Assembly: GCA_037783415.1 (NCBI GenBank)
Contig: JAZGTN010000071.1
Location: 4,471,501 to 4,535,500, forward strand
Direction: 5' to 3'
DNA from: Leptasterias polaris
Lineage: Eukaryota; Echinodermata; Asteroidea; Forcipulatida; Asteriidae
DNA length: 64,000 nucleotides
The translations under genes and the position numbers were made by a program. How positions within the stretch are numbered: position 1 is the stretch's first letter; every line of letters begins with the position of its first letter. Below are positions 24,611 to 36,263 of this stretch, piece after piece. The notes below the pieces were generated by a model that did no database searches, was not told the DNA's origin, and worked only from the letters and a program-made list of their open reading frames with translations.

Positions 24611-26793
24611 GATGGGACCCTATTGTCTTTACAAAACTTCCTGTGTTTTTTGTTTCCTTATTGTTATCACAGTGGTCATAGCTATCATCATGGTCAGTCT
24701 ATGCAGATTGATGCATGCAATCAATGGTAAGACCATTTATTAATAAATGTTCAATTTGAGTCGGGGATAAAGAGTTATACTAAGAGTAACTATAAATAGT
24801 AAACATTCAAATGAACGGATCCAGACTGAGGCTGGGTTTGAAAATAGTCTGTCCTTGTATTATGAGGTTAGAATCATATAACTCATGCTTGCTAATGCAG
24901 TCGGGGATCATGACAAAAATGACTGACATGGAATTTATGCAAATAGTTGTAATGATCCCATGTGTCAAGGACTAAAGAAAGACACTGCTATGATCTAAAC
25001 CACTTTTTGAGGTTATTTTGATTGTTGAGCAGTTTCCAACAGTTTGTCTTAAAAAAAAAAAAATCATTTTATTTTAACATAAACTGCTTATTTGTCCTTA
25101 TTTGTGAATGAAGTAATCAAAAAAACATAAATCAATGACTTTGGAGTCAACCTCTTGTGAAAATGTCCAACATTCTTATATAAATAAAACATTTTTGCTG
25201 GTGATTGTTGTAACTTGTAGCTCAAATTTGGAAATTGTTTTAAAAGATATTTTATCTTGTTGTCAATGCAGTGTGTGCAAGGGAACCATGTGGGATTGCA
25301 CTCACAAAGTATGTCCAGGTAAGTAATTATACTAGACATTTAACTTTCTTGTTGGTGGATTACTTGTATTTCAGTGGTGTTGAAGTATTTTTCTGTTAAA
25401 ACAAACATTTGTTTATGTTTATTTTTGCCTTCAGCCGTCTGCTCTGCAGTAGGAGAGGGTCATTATACAACATTTGATGGTCGCATGTACTCCTTTGTTG
25501 GTGACTGTCGCTATACGATGGTCCAGTCCACCAACAACACATTCTTCGTTGAGGTAGAGAACGTTGTCTGTGGGTCAAGCGGGATCACATGCACAAGAGC
25601 CATCGAGGTCAACATCGGCGATTACGTCACCATCTTCCTGGTGCGTGGTGGAGAGGTCACAGTTAATGATGTCAAAGTTCAACTGCCAAAGCATTATTAC
25701 TCACTACAGATTGAGAGGTCTGGTTTCTTCTATACCATCACATCTAACATAGGACTCAGAGTATTATGGGATGGAGGTATGTTAAAGTTTAACAACAAAG
25801 TCCAAAAAGATTCCGATTTGTTCTTGTTGGAATATTGTCAATGTGTAAATTGCAGTTTTCAGAGAAAACAAGCTTGGTGTAATGCTCTCAAATATTCAGC
25901 TTTCAACAGATTTGTTTTCACTTTTAACAGTGTTTTTATTTGTAATTTCCTAAGAATTTTAAAGTTTGGAAAATGCACTTAAAGGTATTATACAGGATTG
26001 GCAGAGCTGACAAATAATCACAGACAGTGTTCATGTTTTGTGTAATCAACCACATACATGAAATAACAAACCTGTGAAAATTTGAGCTCAATTGGTCATC
26101 GAGGTCACGAGAAAATAGTGAAAAGAGACCTTATGTGTTTTCTGTTTTTCAAACATCGAGTTTATTATCGCGCGCGATAAAAACTATTGTTTTACTCATT
26201 TCTCAGAAACGATAGCATTTTAGGCAGAAATATTTTAAGGAACCCTTTCTACCATTACTTACTTTAAATCATGTAAGTTATGTGTGAATCTGTGAACATT
26301 TGTGTTTTTCGATCTTACCAATAGTGTACAGGGCCTTTAACTGTTCCCTTCTTCTGAAAACATTAATGTTTTTCTTTTCTGTAGAATGTTCGATTTTAGT
26401 GGTAGGTGGTCGTTAGGCAAGTAATTGCAGAAAGGAAAGTAAATGGCAGCACTTTAATGACTAACTAATGTAATGAAGAAACACAAGTTCAACCCTAGGT
26501 TGTTTTGCTTTATTGTGTCTGAAGAATTGGTTGTTGCTATAATAGCTTTGCAGATATTTCTAACTAGTTAGCCATTAAAGTGCTGCAATTTCTTTTCCTG
26601 TCTGCAGTGAACAGATAGTAATTTCAATAATCCACATTATGTTTTGAAAATTATTATTATCAGGCATCATATTCTTCCTATTTGGATTTGATTTGTTTTT
26701 TTATGCCCTCAGAAAATCAGTGAGAATTTCTTTAAACATAGCCTAAAAAGTCTGTAACAGCTCTAAATATATGTTTGTCAGCCCTTGTACTCA

Positions 26794-26968
26794 ATAGACC
26801 TTATGCATTGACGTCACCAAGCCGCCATCTTAGAGGTAAACTGATGATGAAACAATGGAAACGCGCTGATTTGTACGCGCGGCGCACAAGACTGGCCAAT
26901 GAACATCTTCCTTTTGACCTCTAGGTGAGGGCGCCCTACTCAAATGACGTCATATGCATAAGGTCTAT
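26794..26968. mobile_element. 175-bp MITE with ATAGACCTTATGCAT ends
   Basis: The ends are ATAGACCTTATGCAT and ATGCATAAGGTCTAT. The length is the same as the 2978-3152 element and it shares GTGAGGGCGC. It lies in the pseudogene intron before exon 27076. Confidence 0.8.
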
Positions 26969-28007
26969 TACTTTCTTGGTGTTTTTTTAAGGGTCTAATA
27001 TCATTTCCTGCATTAAGCTGTCCCTCATTGCTATAAACTTATTGAACTTTTATAAATCTTGTTCTCTCTAAAAAGGCACGCGGGTGTACGTTGAGGTCCA
27101 ACCTCATTTTGGCGGTCAGCTTTCAGGGTTATGTGGTAACTTTGATGGAAATCAAGAGAATGATTTCACTGCAGTGCTGGGTGTCCAGAGTTGTACCATG
27201 AAGACGTTATCCATCCTTGTACTGTGAGTCAATTTACTTGGAAGAACTTCTTGAACTGTTCACGTTGGGACGCTTGGTTTTCCTGTTGATATTCCATTGG
27301 GCATTTTTAATTTATTTAAAAATAAATGAAAGTATTGGGTAAAACCAAATAGTATTCTTTATCCCAATGCAAAGTTAACTTCTTTTACTTTAACGTTTTA
27401 ATGTTTGTTATGTTTGTTTAAGGTCAACGGTCATCGGGAGGCATGGGCTAACCGACGTTGCAACATTCTTATGCAGTCAATGTTTGACCCATGTCATTCC
27501 ATCGTCGATCCTTCACCATATCTTAAGAATTGTATCTATGATTCATGTGGGTAAGTTGCTATGGAAACAAGCTGATATAACTTTGCATCAATATCTGCAA
27601 CTATTGCAGTTGAACAGGTCCTGTGTGTGTATTAAAAAATTAATTGATTTTTATTTTTGGTTTTCAGATGTGATATGGGCGGTGATTGTGAATGTTTATG
27701 TCCAGCAATCTCGGCTTATGCCATGGAATGTTCACGCAGTGGTGTCCATGTCAAATGGAGATCACAAGACCTCTGTGGTAAGTGGCAAGTAAATTGTTTT
27801 CTTAATCACTTGAAGCTTTGCTTAATGAGGACTTTGAAACCCCACCAGACTTGTGGCCACAGTCAAGTAATTTCAGCACTTAGCTAGTAACTCAACAAGC
27901 ACACACTTCTTGCCTCTAAAGTTTTTGCTTTCCAATCACACAGTTTTGATTTAGCTTTTTAATTTCAAACCACCTCTTAAACTTTCGGCAAATATATTCT
28001 GGTTCAT

Positions 28008-28205
28008 GGCTCAATTTTATAGAGCTGGCTAAGCAGAAAGTATTGCTAAACAATTTTTCTGCTTAGCAGAAATAAGCAGGATACCAGTCACAAATGTGGT
28101 ACATGTGATATGGTATTTTGGCTGGTAACCTTATTCTGGTAAGCCTAATTTTGTTGTGCTCAGCTACTTTTTGTGCTTAAGCTGCTCTATGAAATTTGTC
28201 CTCGG
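28008..28205. mobile_element. MITE of the 'GGGCTCAATTTCATAGAGC' family
   Basis: It begins GGCTCAATTTTATAGAGCTG and ends CTTAAGCTGCTCTATGAAATT. It lies in a pseudogene intron. Confidence 0.65.
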
Positions 28206-28245
28206 TAATTTGGAGCATAGGTTCTCCTGTTTCTTACTGTTTTTA

Positions 28246-28318
28246 ATAATTTCTCATTGTAGCTCACTGTTTCTCATTGTTTCTCACTGTTTCTCAATGT
28301 TTCTCACCATTTCTCATC
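28246..28318. repeat. Short tandem repeat (TTTCTCACTG) before a splice acceptor
   Basis: An 11-bp unit, GTTTCTCACTG or GTTTCTCATTG, is repeated about six times and ends at CTAG, the acceptor of exon 28325. It supplies that exon's pyrimidine-rich tract. Confidence 0.7.
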
Positions 28319-28754
28319 CCCTAGCCATCCAATGTGAGTATGGTTTTGAGTACTCGGCATGTGGACCGTCATGCCAAGAAACTTGTCAAACTATCGGTGA
28401 TGAAAAACCAGAGTATTGCAATGGCTGTGTTGAGGGATGTCACTGCCCTGAAGGAATGGTACAAGGTAAGGAGACTTGCTCATCAGTAAAACAATATATA
28501 TAAAAAAAGTATTCTGTATTAATTTCCAATCTAAAATATTGTAAATATTTGGTTGTTTGTCTGACCAGATTTTTCTTAACAGAGATGGGGCTATTTATGG
28601 TTTTTGTTGTCTGAAGTTTTAGGTAACAATTTTTCTTATTTTAAAAACAGCTTTGATCAGATGGTGGATGTGTTCCTGCTGATGAATGCCCTTGTTACCA
28701 TGGAAACACAGAGTATACCCCAGGCACCATTTTACTGATGGACTGCCAGAATTG

Positions 28755-31040
28755 GTAAGTGGGCAGTCTTTGTAATTTTGCAAGGAGGTAGGGCATCATG
28801 AATTGATTGATATGTTGAAGTGTTGTCAGTGTTCTTGACATCTTCCCCCATAGATCAGGGGAGAAATAGGGGACAGAGCTGGGGGTGGAGCCATGAAGGG
28901 TAGGAAGAGTAGAGGTACTTGAGAACAGGTCATCTGTGACAGAAGGGTCAGGTTTCTTGGCATCTTCTCTTATTGGAATAAAGATGGGATAGGCAGCGGC
29001 TGGACGCCCTATTCAAATAACCTGATGTTTTCTATGGAGGACATGTCAGTTGAGTGGATGGCAGTGTACGTGTTGTCCAAAGGAAGATTGGGGTGAAGTT
29101 TAGGGATGAGGGACAGAATTTTTCTATTAAAATAACTTGAGATTTTTAAGTTCTTGGTGCCAAGTGCATTTATTTGTTTTCATCGTGCGTAAACACTTAA
29201 TACATTGAGTGCAGTACATTACATAAATACTTATTTTTATTCCCCTGCTGTGTTAATCATCATGGCAACAGATTCAATGCAAACATTTTGAGATGCTAGG
29301 CAGCAGCAAACAACAAATTATTTTTGCAAAGTTTACGTATTTCTGCAAATATTTACCGAAACATTAGATTTAGCCAGACTGTCTGCTGTCACTGAGCATT
29401 TCCGAAAGTCTCCTTATGCTCCTGTTTATGTGGTCTTTGCTGTGTTGTCTTTGGCTACAAATTAACAAATTTAATTGGCTTATTTAGTTACCTTGAATAT
29501 GATGTCATAATACCAAACAGTACCCTCGATCACTGAGGTCAAAAGATTGCGCCAAATCAACTTCATTTTTGTGTTTGGTGACCTCAGCTTTGCCAGTGAA
29601 TGTATTAGGTTTAAAAAATAAAACTGATTTGGTTTTTGTTTGAAAACCGATTCCCTCTAATTCCGTGACTTGCTACATAAAAACGCATACAAATGTTAGA
29701 TATCAAAGGAGAATATTTTTGAGTGAATGAGGGCGCTTTCAACGATGCATTACAATTATTGTTTTATCTTGTTTTGACTGCCTGCATGTTGTTTTCTTGT
29801 GCCAATGACCACGTAAATAACAATAATAGTAAAAACAATAAAAATTCAGTTTGTTTTACTTGTTTTGCTTCACATAAATTTGGTTCACACACACCCTCAC
29901 ACTGTCAAAAATACTGCGAATTACACATTAACCATTAAACACTAATGAATGAGAATTAATAAACACTAAAGCTTTTATCATTAATCAATATTACATGTTA
30001 ACTAATGTAAGTTAAGTTACAGAACCTGCTCTGTTAAAATGAGTGACATTTTACAAATTCATAAAACTTAGTATATTTTTTACACTAAAAAATCCACATT
30101 TTTAATGGTAGTTGGCAAACTGTTGATGAAGTGCAGTTTGACTGTAATAATTGTCATAATGCATAAAAGTGCTATGTGAAAAAACCCATGCCAGATACTT
30201 CTTGGAGGCAACAGAGGCAATTCGTTGCCCCTGGCCATTGCCTTGGTGCCCCTTGAAATGTTCCAATAGAAATTTACTATTTCCTCATAATGGTGCCCTT
30301 TACCAAGGAGAATTTGCCTTGATGCCCTTGCCCTTTCAAAAATGAAGCATCAGGCCTGACATAAATATCACAGTTGGCTTTGTTAATTTATTTCATAAAA
30401 ATAAATCACAATTTTAGTTGTTTTTTCAAAATCAAACTCCAAATTGCAATCTTAGATTAGATTCAAACACCTAAAAGAAAAAATTCGCAGGATAGTTTTC
30501 CTTAATTTGATTTACTAAAGAGCCCCAATCAACCAAACATCATATACATGTTAACAGAGCAGGCCCAATCACAACATTACAACAACAAGCAACAACAGTA
30601 ATTATATCTACCATGTCAGCTAATGTAACCACAACTAATCAATTAAGACCCTCAATCCCAATCCTTCAAAATCCAACTGCATGTTTTTGTTTTATTTTGT
30701 TGTTCCCATGTGGCCTTGGATTTTGTTAGAGTGAAGAAGGATCGTAGTATGTTCAATGACGTTTTAAAAAATTACTTTTTACAACCACAGAGAAATACAA
30801 GAAAATTATGAAATGCTTTATCTTAAAAAGTATTCTTGATAAAATGTAGACATAAATTATGATCATCATGCTAATTTAACAGATTTATTAACACAGCGCC
30901 AACTTCACACAATGATAACTTTATCTACAAATGCAAGTTTACAAATTCACTTTCTAACCAACAACATTTCCAAGAGGAGTCTAAATTAATTTTCCATCTT
31001 TGAGAGATTTTTTTTTCTGTGATTCCCAGGCAGACGTCAT
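28755..31040. other. Gap in the pseudogene without recognisable exons
   Basis: The intact gene would have a 47-bp CxC exon and LDLa exons after the block ending at 28754; none is visible here. The stretch is AT-rich and includes one MITE (30190-30358) and scattered repeat fragments. Confidence 0.55.
30190..30358. mobile_element. MITE with AGGCCTGATACTTC-type ends, inverted copy
   Basis: It runs from CCAGATACTTCTTGG to GAAGCATCAGGCCTG. The interior has CATTGCCTTGGTGCCCC, the reverse complement of the 16726-16893 interior. Confidence 0.7.
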
Positions 31041-31962
31041 TTAATAATTGATCTACTAATAGTGCCCATAGCAATCAGGCTTTATAGAAATCTAAAGGCA
31101 GTAGTTACCATGGCAATTATGTCTTGTTTAATTAACAATATCTTGCCTGGTTTCACTTCTAATTATAAATTTACATTTTTGTGGCGTATCAGAAATATTG
31201 CTGTTACATGTATGCAACTTAAATAGATCAAGAAGTGAAATGTACATTGTGCATACTTTAATAGACATTTAGAGGCAAAGAAAACAATTTTTTAGTACAC
31301 AATTTATTTAGGCACTACTTTCCTTAAATTACTTTCAAAAAGTAATTTTTATAGTTAGCTCTACTTTTTTTTGAACTTATTTTAAAAATTATGCCAGTTA
31401 AGTTGAGTTCATTTGAGCTCCATTTGGTTAATTTAAACTGACAATATATGGTAGAGAAATAAAACAAGTGTAAGTGGTTGTTTCCTAAAGATTGTAGAAA
31501 GGAGACCCCAAAATCTTTGTACACAATTTTAAAGAATGATTTTATTTTTACAAAAATACTTACACATGTTAAGTACGCAAATTAGGCTTAGACAAGAAGG
31601 GACATACAACAAACGCTGAAAGGATGACATAAAACAGTCTCACTTTCTTGCAAGAAATGTGAAAATAGAGACTTTGGTAATCATCTTAATAATCCAACTA
31701 TGCCGGTTGTCTACTTTACTATTATTTATTTAAAAGCAGCAAAATCAATATTAATTTGTTGACGCTTAAAACTTGTCAGGGTTTAGTTTTCAAATACAAC
31801 CATTCCATCATGCAACCAATGTACATCTTCTAGCCTTGATGGCTAGATAAACAATAAGAATTACTTCAGCTAACCATTCCTCAAGCCAATCTAAACTTGC
31901 CAAGAAAGGTCTCCAAGTATCAGGAATATTTTGAGCAGAAGAGAAAGCCTTTTACCTTGAAT

Positions 31963-32715
31963 CTATGGGATTGACTTGATGTTGTAGTTTACACAACTCT
32001 CCATTCTAGTAACAAACTCATCAGCATCAACCTGGGAGATGGTTGCATTGTTGAGTTGACACAGCTTCCCTGACAGGTTGAAGGAGAGGCAGTTGGGATC
32101 TTTGTAGCAGGCAATGCAGCAATGTATCGGGTGCAGAAGTGGGATGTCTTTGTAGGTGTGGTTAAGCAGACAGGATGGGATGGAGTTATCATAATCTTCA
32201 TTTGAGGTTGCACGGCAGTGAAGTGATGTAGGGGACTTTTGTAGCTGGCGTTTGCACAAGACTCGTTTTTCATCATTGCAGTTTTGTCGGGACATTTGTA
32301 TAGTACACAGACTTATCATCTGGCACTGTCCAGGCTGATTGATTTTCTCTGCAAGATCCTTTTGGTCATCAGCTGAACACTCCATATTCCCTCCTAATTC
32401 TTTACAGCCAAGCCAGACATTCATATTATTTTCATAGTCTGTAGTGCATTTATAATGATATTCTTCAGGAACCAAATTATAATAAAGTTTTGCATCTCCT
32501 TGCAAGTCTGAGGGAACAGGTAACTCAGCCCCAAGATTTTTGCAGTAGTCATAGGCCTCAGTCCAGTTGTATCTTTGTTTAATGAAAGGGTCAATCTTCA
32601 AACAAAAGTTGCTCTGACGCTCCCATCCAATCTGACATTCCATTAATATGGCTTCAGTGCCTAGTATACCAACCATCAAAGCAATGAAACCTAAGATGAG
32701 TCTTGCAGGATACAT
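31963..32715 (-). CDS. Secreted C-type-lectin-like + PAN/apple protein, single exon (250 residues)
   Basis: This is an intronless gene nested, on the opposite strand, in the large gap of the SCO-spondin-like pseudogene. The start MYPARLILGFIALMVGIL is chosen because it opens a clear signal peptide and is shared by the tandem copy; an in-frame ATG lies 6 codons upstream and an open extension runs to 32760. Residues about 25-145 look like a C-type-lectin-like fold: CQIGW...NFC, NWTEAYDYCKNLGAELP, VWLGCKE and RVLCKR. EPN/QPD and WND calcium-sugar motifs are not visible, so sugar binding is doubtful. Residues about 155-250 resemble a PAN/apple module: HCCIACYKDPNCLSFNLSGK, LCQLNN and a closing cysteine. 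Such proteins are often immune or matrix factors; the ligand is unknown. Confidence 0.82.
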   Translation of the reverse strand: MYPARLILGFIALMVGILGTEAILMECQIGWERQSNFCLKIDPFIKQRYNWTEAYDYCKNLGAELPVPSDLQGDAKLYYNLVPEEYHYKCTTDYENNMNVWLGCKELGGNMECSADDQKDLAEKINQPGQCQMISLCTIQMSRQNCNDEKRVLCKRQLQKSPTSLHCRATSNEDYDNSIPSCLLNHTYKDIPLLHPIHCCIACYKDPNCLSFNLSGKLCQLNNATISQVDADEFVTRMESCVNYNIKSIP

Positions 32716-33604
32716 GGTTTGTAAAATCTTCATCAAACTGCTCTTATCTCTTATTGACAAGCAAATGTCTGTTAGATTAGAAAATATTCAGTGATTGATG
32801 TTCTTATACGAAACACTGAATCAACTGTCATTGATTGTTTGATCTACTAACTTGACCACAGCAACCAGGTCCATAGACATCTACACACCAGTAGTTTCCA
32901 TGGTAATTGTTGTTTTTTTAATTAGCAGTTTCTGGCCATGTTTCTTCGAGCAGCAATAAATTAAGACTTATTGATTTTCATGACGTATAAGAATACCATT
33001 TAATATTTATTATAGTGGCATATGTATATACAGCGGTGCATCAGTAAATGATAGTGACTCAAAGATACGATGAAATATTTGTGTGCATTTGTGCATATCG
33101 AGCTCGACAATAACAGTAAAGTAACACCAATTTGAATATAGACAACCCCAGGATTTGTAAGAATAAACTTAAAGAATGAATAATGTAAAGAGTTTACTAA
33201 TAATAATATAGGGTTAGAAATGAAGGAACATAAAACAAGCAAACACTGACAGAATGACATAAAATAGTGTCTTATTGCCTAGCAGCTACAAAAATATAAA
33301 AACAGAGACATTAATGGTAATCATTTTAATAATCCAACTAAGTTGGTTGTTTACTCAATCCATTATTTAATCAACACACAGCAAAATAAATAGTTATTTT
33401 TTGATACTTAGAACTTTTCAGGGTTTAGTTTTCAAATTCAACCATTCCATCATGCAACCAATGTACATCTTCTAGCCTTGATGGCTAGATAAACAATAAG
33501 AATTACTTCAGCTAACCATTCCTCAAGCCAATCTAAACTTGCCAAGAAAGGTCTCCAAGTATCAGGAATATTTTGAGCAGAAGAGAAAGCCTTTTACCTT
33601 GAAT

Positions 33605-34349
33605 CTATGGGATTGACTTGATGTTGTAGTTTACACAACTCTCCATTCTAGTAACAAACTCATCAGCATCAACCTGGGAGATGGTTGCATTGTTGAGTTG
33701 ACACAGCTTCCCTGACAGGTTGAAGGAGAGGCAGTTGGGATCTTTGTAGCAGGCAATGCAGCAATGTATCGGGTGCAGAAGTGGGATGTCTTTGTAGTCG
33801 TGGTTAAGTAGGCAGGATGGCATGGTATTGGTATCATCTTGTTTGATGGCAGTGTAGGGATCTAGGGGTCTTTCGTAGTTGGCGTTTGCACAAGACTCGT
33901 TTTTTGGCATTACAGCTTTTGCTGTGTAATTTCATATTGCACAGACTTATCAACTGGCACTGTCCAGGCTGATTGATTTTCTCTGCAAGATCCTTTTGGT
34001 CATCAGCTGAACACTCCATATTCCCTCCTAATTCTTTACAGCCAAGCCATACTTTGAGGCTACTTGCATCTTCACAATAATAATGAAATTTGGCTTCAAG
34101 TGTTGTGTTAACAAAATTGATATCTCCTTCCAGGTCTGAGGGAACAGGTAACTCAGCTGCAAGACTCTTGCAGTAGTCATAGGCTTCAGTCCAGTTAGTA
34201 CTTGATCTCTGGAAAGGGCCCGTTTTGTAACAAAAGTTGTTGTGGCGTTTCCATCCAATCTGACATTCCTTAAGTGTGGCATCAGTGCCTAGTATACCAA
34301 CCATCAAAGCAATGAAACCTAAGATGAGGCTTAGTCTTGCAGGATACAT
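33605..34349 (-). pseudogene. Tandem copy of the lectin-like/PAN gene, frameshifted before the PAN domain
   Basis: The offset from the first copy is about 1.64 kb. The start (MYPARLSLILGFIALMVGIL) and lectin-like part (CQIGWKRHNNFC, NWTEAYDYCKSLAAELP, VWLGCKELGGN, RVLCKRQL) are open from 34349 to a TGA at 33836-33834. The PAN part continues in another frame (33605 to about 33840) and its last 65 or so residues are nearly identical to the intact copy. Compared with copy 1, the linker after SLHC is 8 bp shorter, which causes the frameshift. The product would be a signal peptide plus lectin-like domain of 171 residues with no PAN module. It may be a pseudogene or a functional short form. Confidence 0.82.
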
Positions 34350-35279
34350 GGTTTGTTAAATCTTCCTCAAACTTCTCTTATCTCTTATTGACAAGCAAAT
34401 GTGTTTTGCTAAGATAAGAAATAATCAGTATATGATTGATATTTTTAAACCAGATGCTGAGTCAACTGTTCGTGAATACTTGCACGACTGGCATTACCCA
34501 AAGCAATGAGGTGCAAATACAACTAAACATCAGTAAATTCCATGGGATTGGTCTATGTTTAATTGAAGCGCTGGCTTGTCCACTTGCAGTGGAAAGAACC
34601 AATTTAGACTGATTGATTTTTGTGGCGTATCAGAAATTTCCCTGTGGTTACATATGATGGTTCAGCAACAGTTGATAACTTGTTCAAAGCCGTTTTCAGG
34701 GAGAGACACTACTTTAAAGCTGTGTAAATCCAAAGCTGAAATTGAAATAACTTGAGCCAGAATACACTTCCAAACAGGCTGCTTGATTGTTGCCATGGTT
34801 ATGTCAATCTCAGCTCCATTTAACGATTTTCAGAGATTATAATTAAGAAATGACTGTATTTTAGTAGCTCCACAGTGTTAGTTTTGGGGGTTTAATATAG
34901 GCCTAATAGGCCTACTCGATAGACTAATTCATCATCACAATGATTTTTGTTCAATCATTTTGGGAGACAATGTCACTTTGTGCTATACAGTGTTGTTATA
35001 AGGCATGCAGCTTTTACACAATTATCTTTCAACTTCCAAATAGTAAGCATGGCAAAGTCACTGCTTGTGACGTGCATGGAAGGGGAATACAGGTTTTTAT
35101 TTTAACCATTCCATCCCACATTGTTATTGCTCAATCTTTAAAGAACACTTGTAATTAGCGTTATTGCTTTCGAAGGCTGAAGCAATATTGTTGTTATTGG
35201 ATTTTTTTCAGGAACTCTTTCTAATTTGATGAATATTGTCCATGGCCTAACAGTCTTAATATTGTGATGCAAAAGTAAT

Positions 35280-35405
35280 AAATGGCCTGACATTTTTACC
35301 CTAGGTCGAAACGTCAGGCTATTAACTATTTGTTTTCATTTATACCATTGTTTCTTTTGGTTGGTAATCACTTTGCAACAGCTAATTATATTTTTCTGAA
35401 ATATT
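35280..35405. repeat. Dispersed repeat shared with 42280-42390
   Basis: Both copies contain ACCCTA..TCGAAACRT.AGGC followed by TTTATACCA and TTTTGGTTGGTAA.CA, then TTTGCAACAGCTAATT. It is probably an end fragment of a retroelement of unknown class. The two copies flank the 3' block of the pseudogene. Confidence 0.55.
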
Positions 35406-35691
35406 ATGATTCAAACATCAACATTTCAATCAATGATCGCCAACTGAGCTTTTTATCTAGATTTTGATTAGCACTGGCTTCCCAAACAACTTTGGAGTAA
35501 AAATATTTTCCCACATCAAGAGTTGCTGCTGTGGGGTAAAAGTGTTCAATATTGCAAGCTTGAAATGCTCAAAATTTTGTATAATAAGATACAAAATAAG
35601 AGACAAAAATACAGAGTGAAATACTAAGGAGTAAGAGAAAAAAAAATGTTTAAACCTTCTTTTTTTAAATTGTTTTTAAATTTTATTCCCA

Positions 35692-35940
35692 CCATATGTA
35701 CCAGGAGTGACCACCACACCATATGTACCAGGAGTGGCTACCACACCATATTTACCAGTAGTGACCACCACACCATATGTACCAGGAGTGGCCACCACAC
35801 CATATGTACCAGGAGTGACCACCACACCATATTTACCAGGAGTGACCACCACACCATATTTACCAGGAGTGACCACCACACCATATTTACCAGTAGTGAC
35901 CACCACACCATATTTACCAGTAGTGACCACCACACCATAT
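35692..35940. repeat. 27-bp minisatellite, about nine units
   Basis: The unit is CCATATGTACCAGGAGTGACCACCACA, with substitutions (TTTACC for TGTACC, GTAGTG for GGAGTG, GTGGCC for GTGACC). Because 27 is a multiple of 3, most frames stay open. One plus frame reads as a Thr/Pro-rich nonamer, TTTPYVPGV. One and a half further units at 36264-36312 lie beyond an inserted element. It sits about 0.6 kb before the TSP1 exon at 36513. Confidence 0.93.
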
Positions 35941-36263
35941 TCATTCATTCATTTTATTTCCACATCAATGCAAAAAATAAGAAGCAGAGGTACATTTTTT
36001 AATTACATAAACAAGTAGATAAGACTAAACAAAGATGTGGAGGGAATTTGCAAGAAGCAAGCTTGTCGAGTGCGAACCCCCTCATTTATATTATATGTGC
36101 TTCAAGTTAAATCTACTTAAAGCGCAAATAATAAAAAACAAACATTTTAAGTTATTGAAATGAGTATAAAATAAATAACAAGGTCAATAAAGAAAATACA
36201 ATGAACAAATAAATAAATAAACCTAAGCAAGCAAATAAAAAAGTAAACAAAAAGTAAGTAGGT
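35941..36263 (-). mobile_element. 5'-truncated LINE 3' end inserted in the minisatellite
   Basis: Read on the minus strand, it ends with TTGATGTGGAAATAAAATGA followed by ATGA repeats, typical of LINE 3' tails (CR1/L2/RTE-like). It splits the minisatellite, with repeat units on both sides. There is no coding remnant. Confidence 0.6.

Larger units (their letters stand above)
24614..28754 (+). pseudogene. SCO-spondin-like paralogue, 5' block (VWD3-C8-TIL), decayed
   Basis: Exon blocks match exons 18-24 of the intact gene downstream in order, phase and size. They are 25272-25318 (47 bp vs 47), 25435-25776 (342 vs 339; VWD, AVCSAVGEGHYTTFDGRMYS), 27076-27223 (148 vs 203), 27423-27550 (128 vs 128; C8), 27668-27777 (110 vs 110), 28325-28465 (141 vs 147; TIL, CEYGFEYSACGPSCQETC) and 28661-28754 (94 vs 94). 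A degenerate preceding exon ends at 24726 (GHSYHHGQSMQIDACNQ). No exons for the signal peptide, EMI, VWD1 or VWD2 were found upstream. Exon 27076-27223 has lost 55 bp after NQENDFT and is out of frame with HPCT|VNGHREAW. The protein differs widely from the downstream copy, so the duplication is old. It could be a genuine gene with assembly errors, but the lesions in both blocks argue for a pseudogene. Confidence 0.82.
31050..34640. repeat. Tandem segmental duplication carrying the lectin-like genes
   Basis: The 3' flanks of the two genes (about 31640-31962 and 33280-33604) and the 5' flanks (about 32716-33000 and 34350-34640) are alike. A third copy of the 5' flank alone is at about 31080-31210 (GTGGCGTATCAGAAAT, also at 34622-34637). 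This implies at least one more unit once existed to the left. Confidence 0.7.

Noticed and set aside
25374..25982. Single-exon 202-codon gene
   Set aside because: The open frame runs through intron on both sides of the VWD exon 25435-25776, which has clear splice sites and a matching exon in the intact paralogue.
35646..36018. Long repetitive open frames on both strands, possible CRISPR-like array
   Set aside because: The 27-bp units are contiguous without spacers, so this is a minisatellite. The open frames result from the unit length being a multiple of three.
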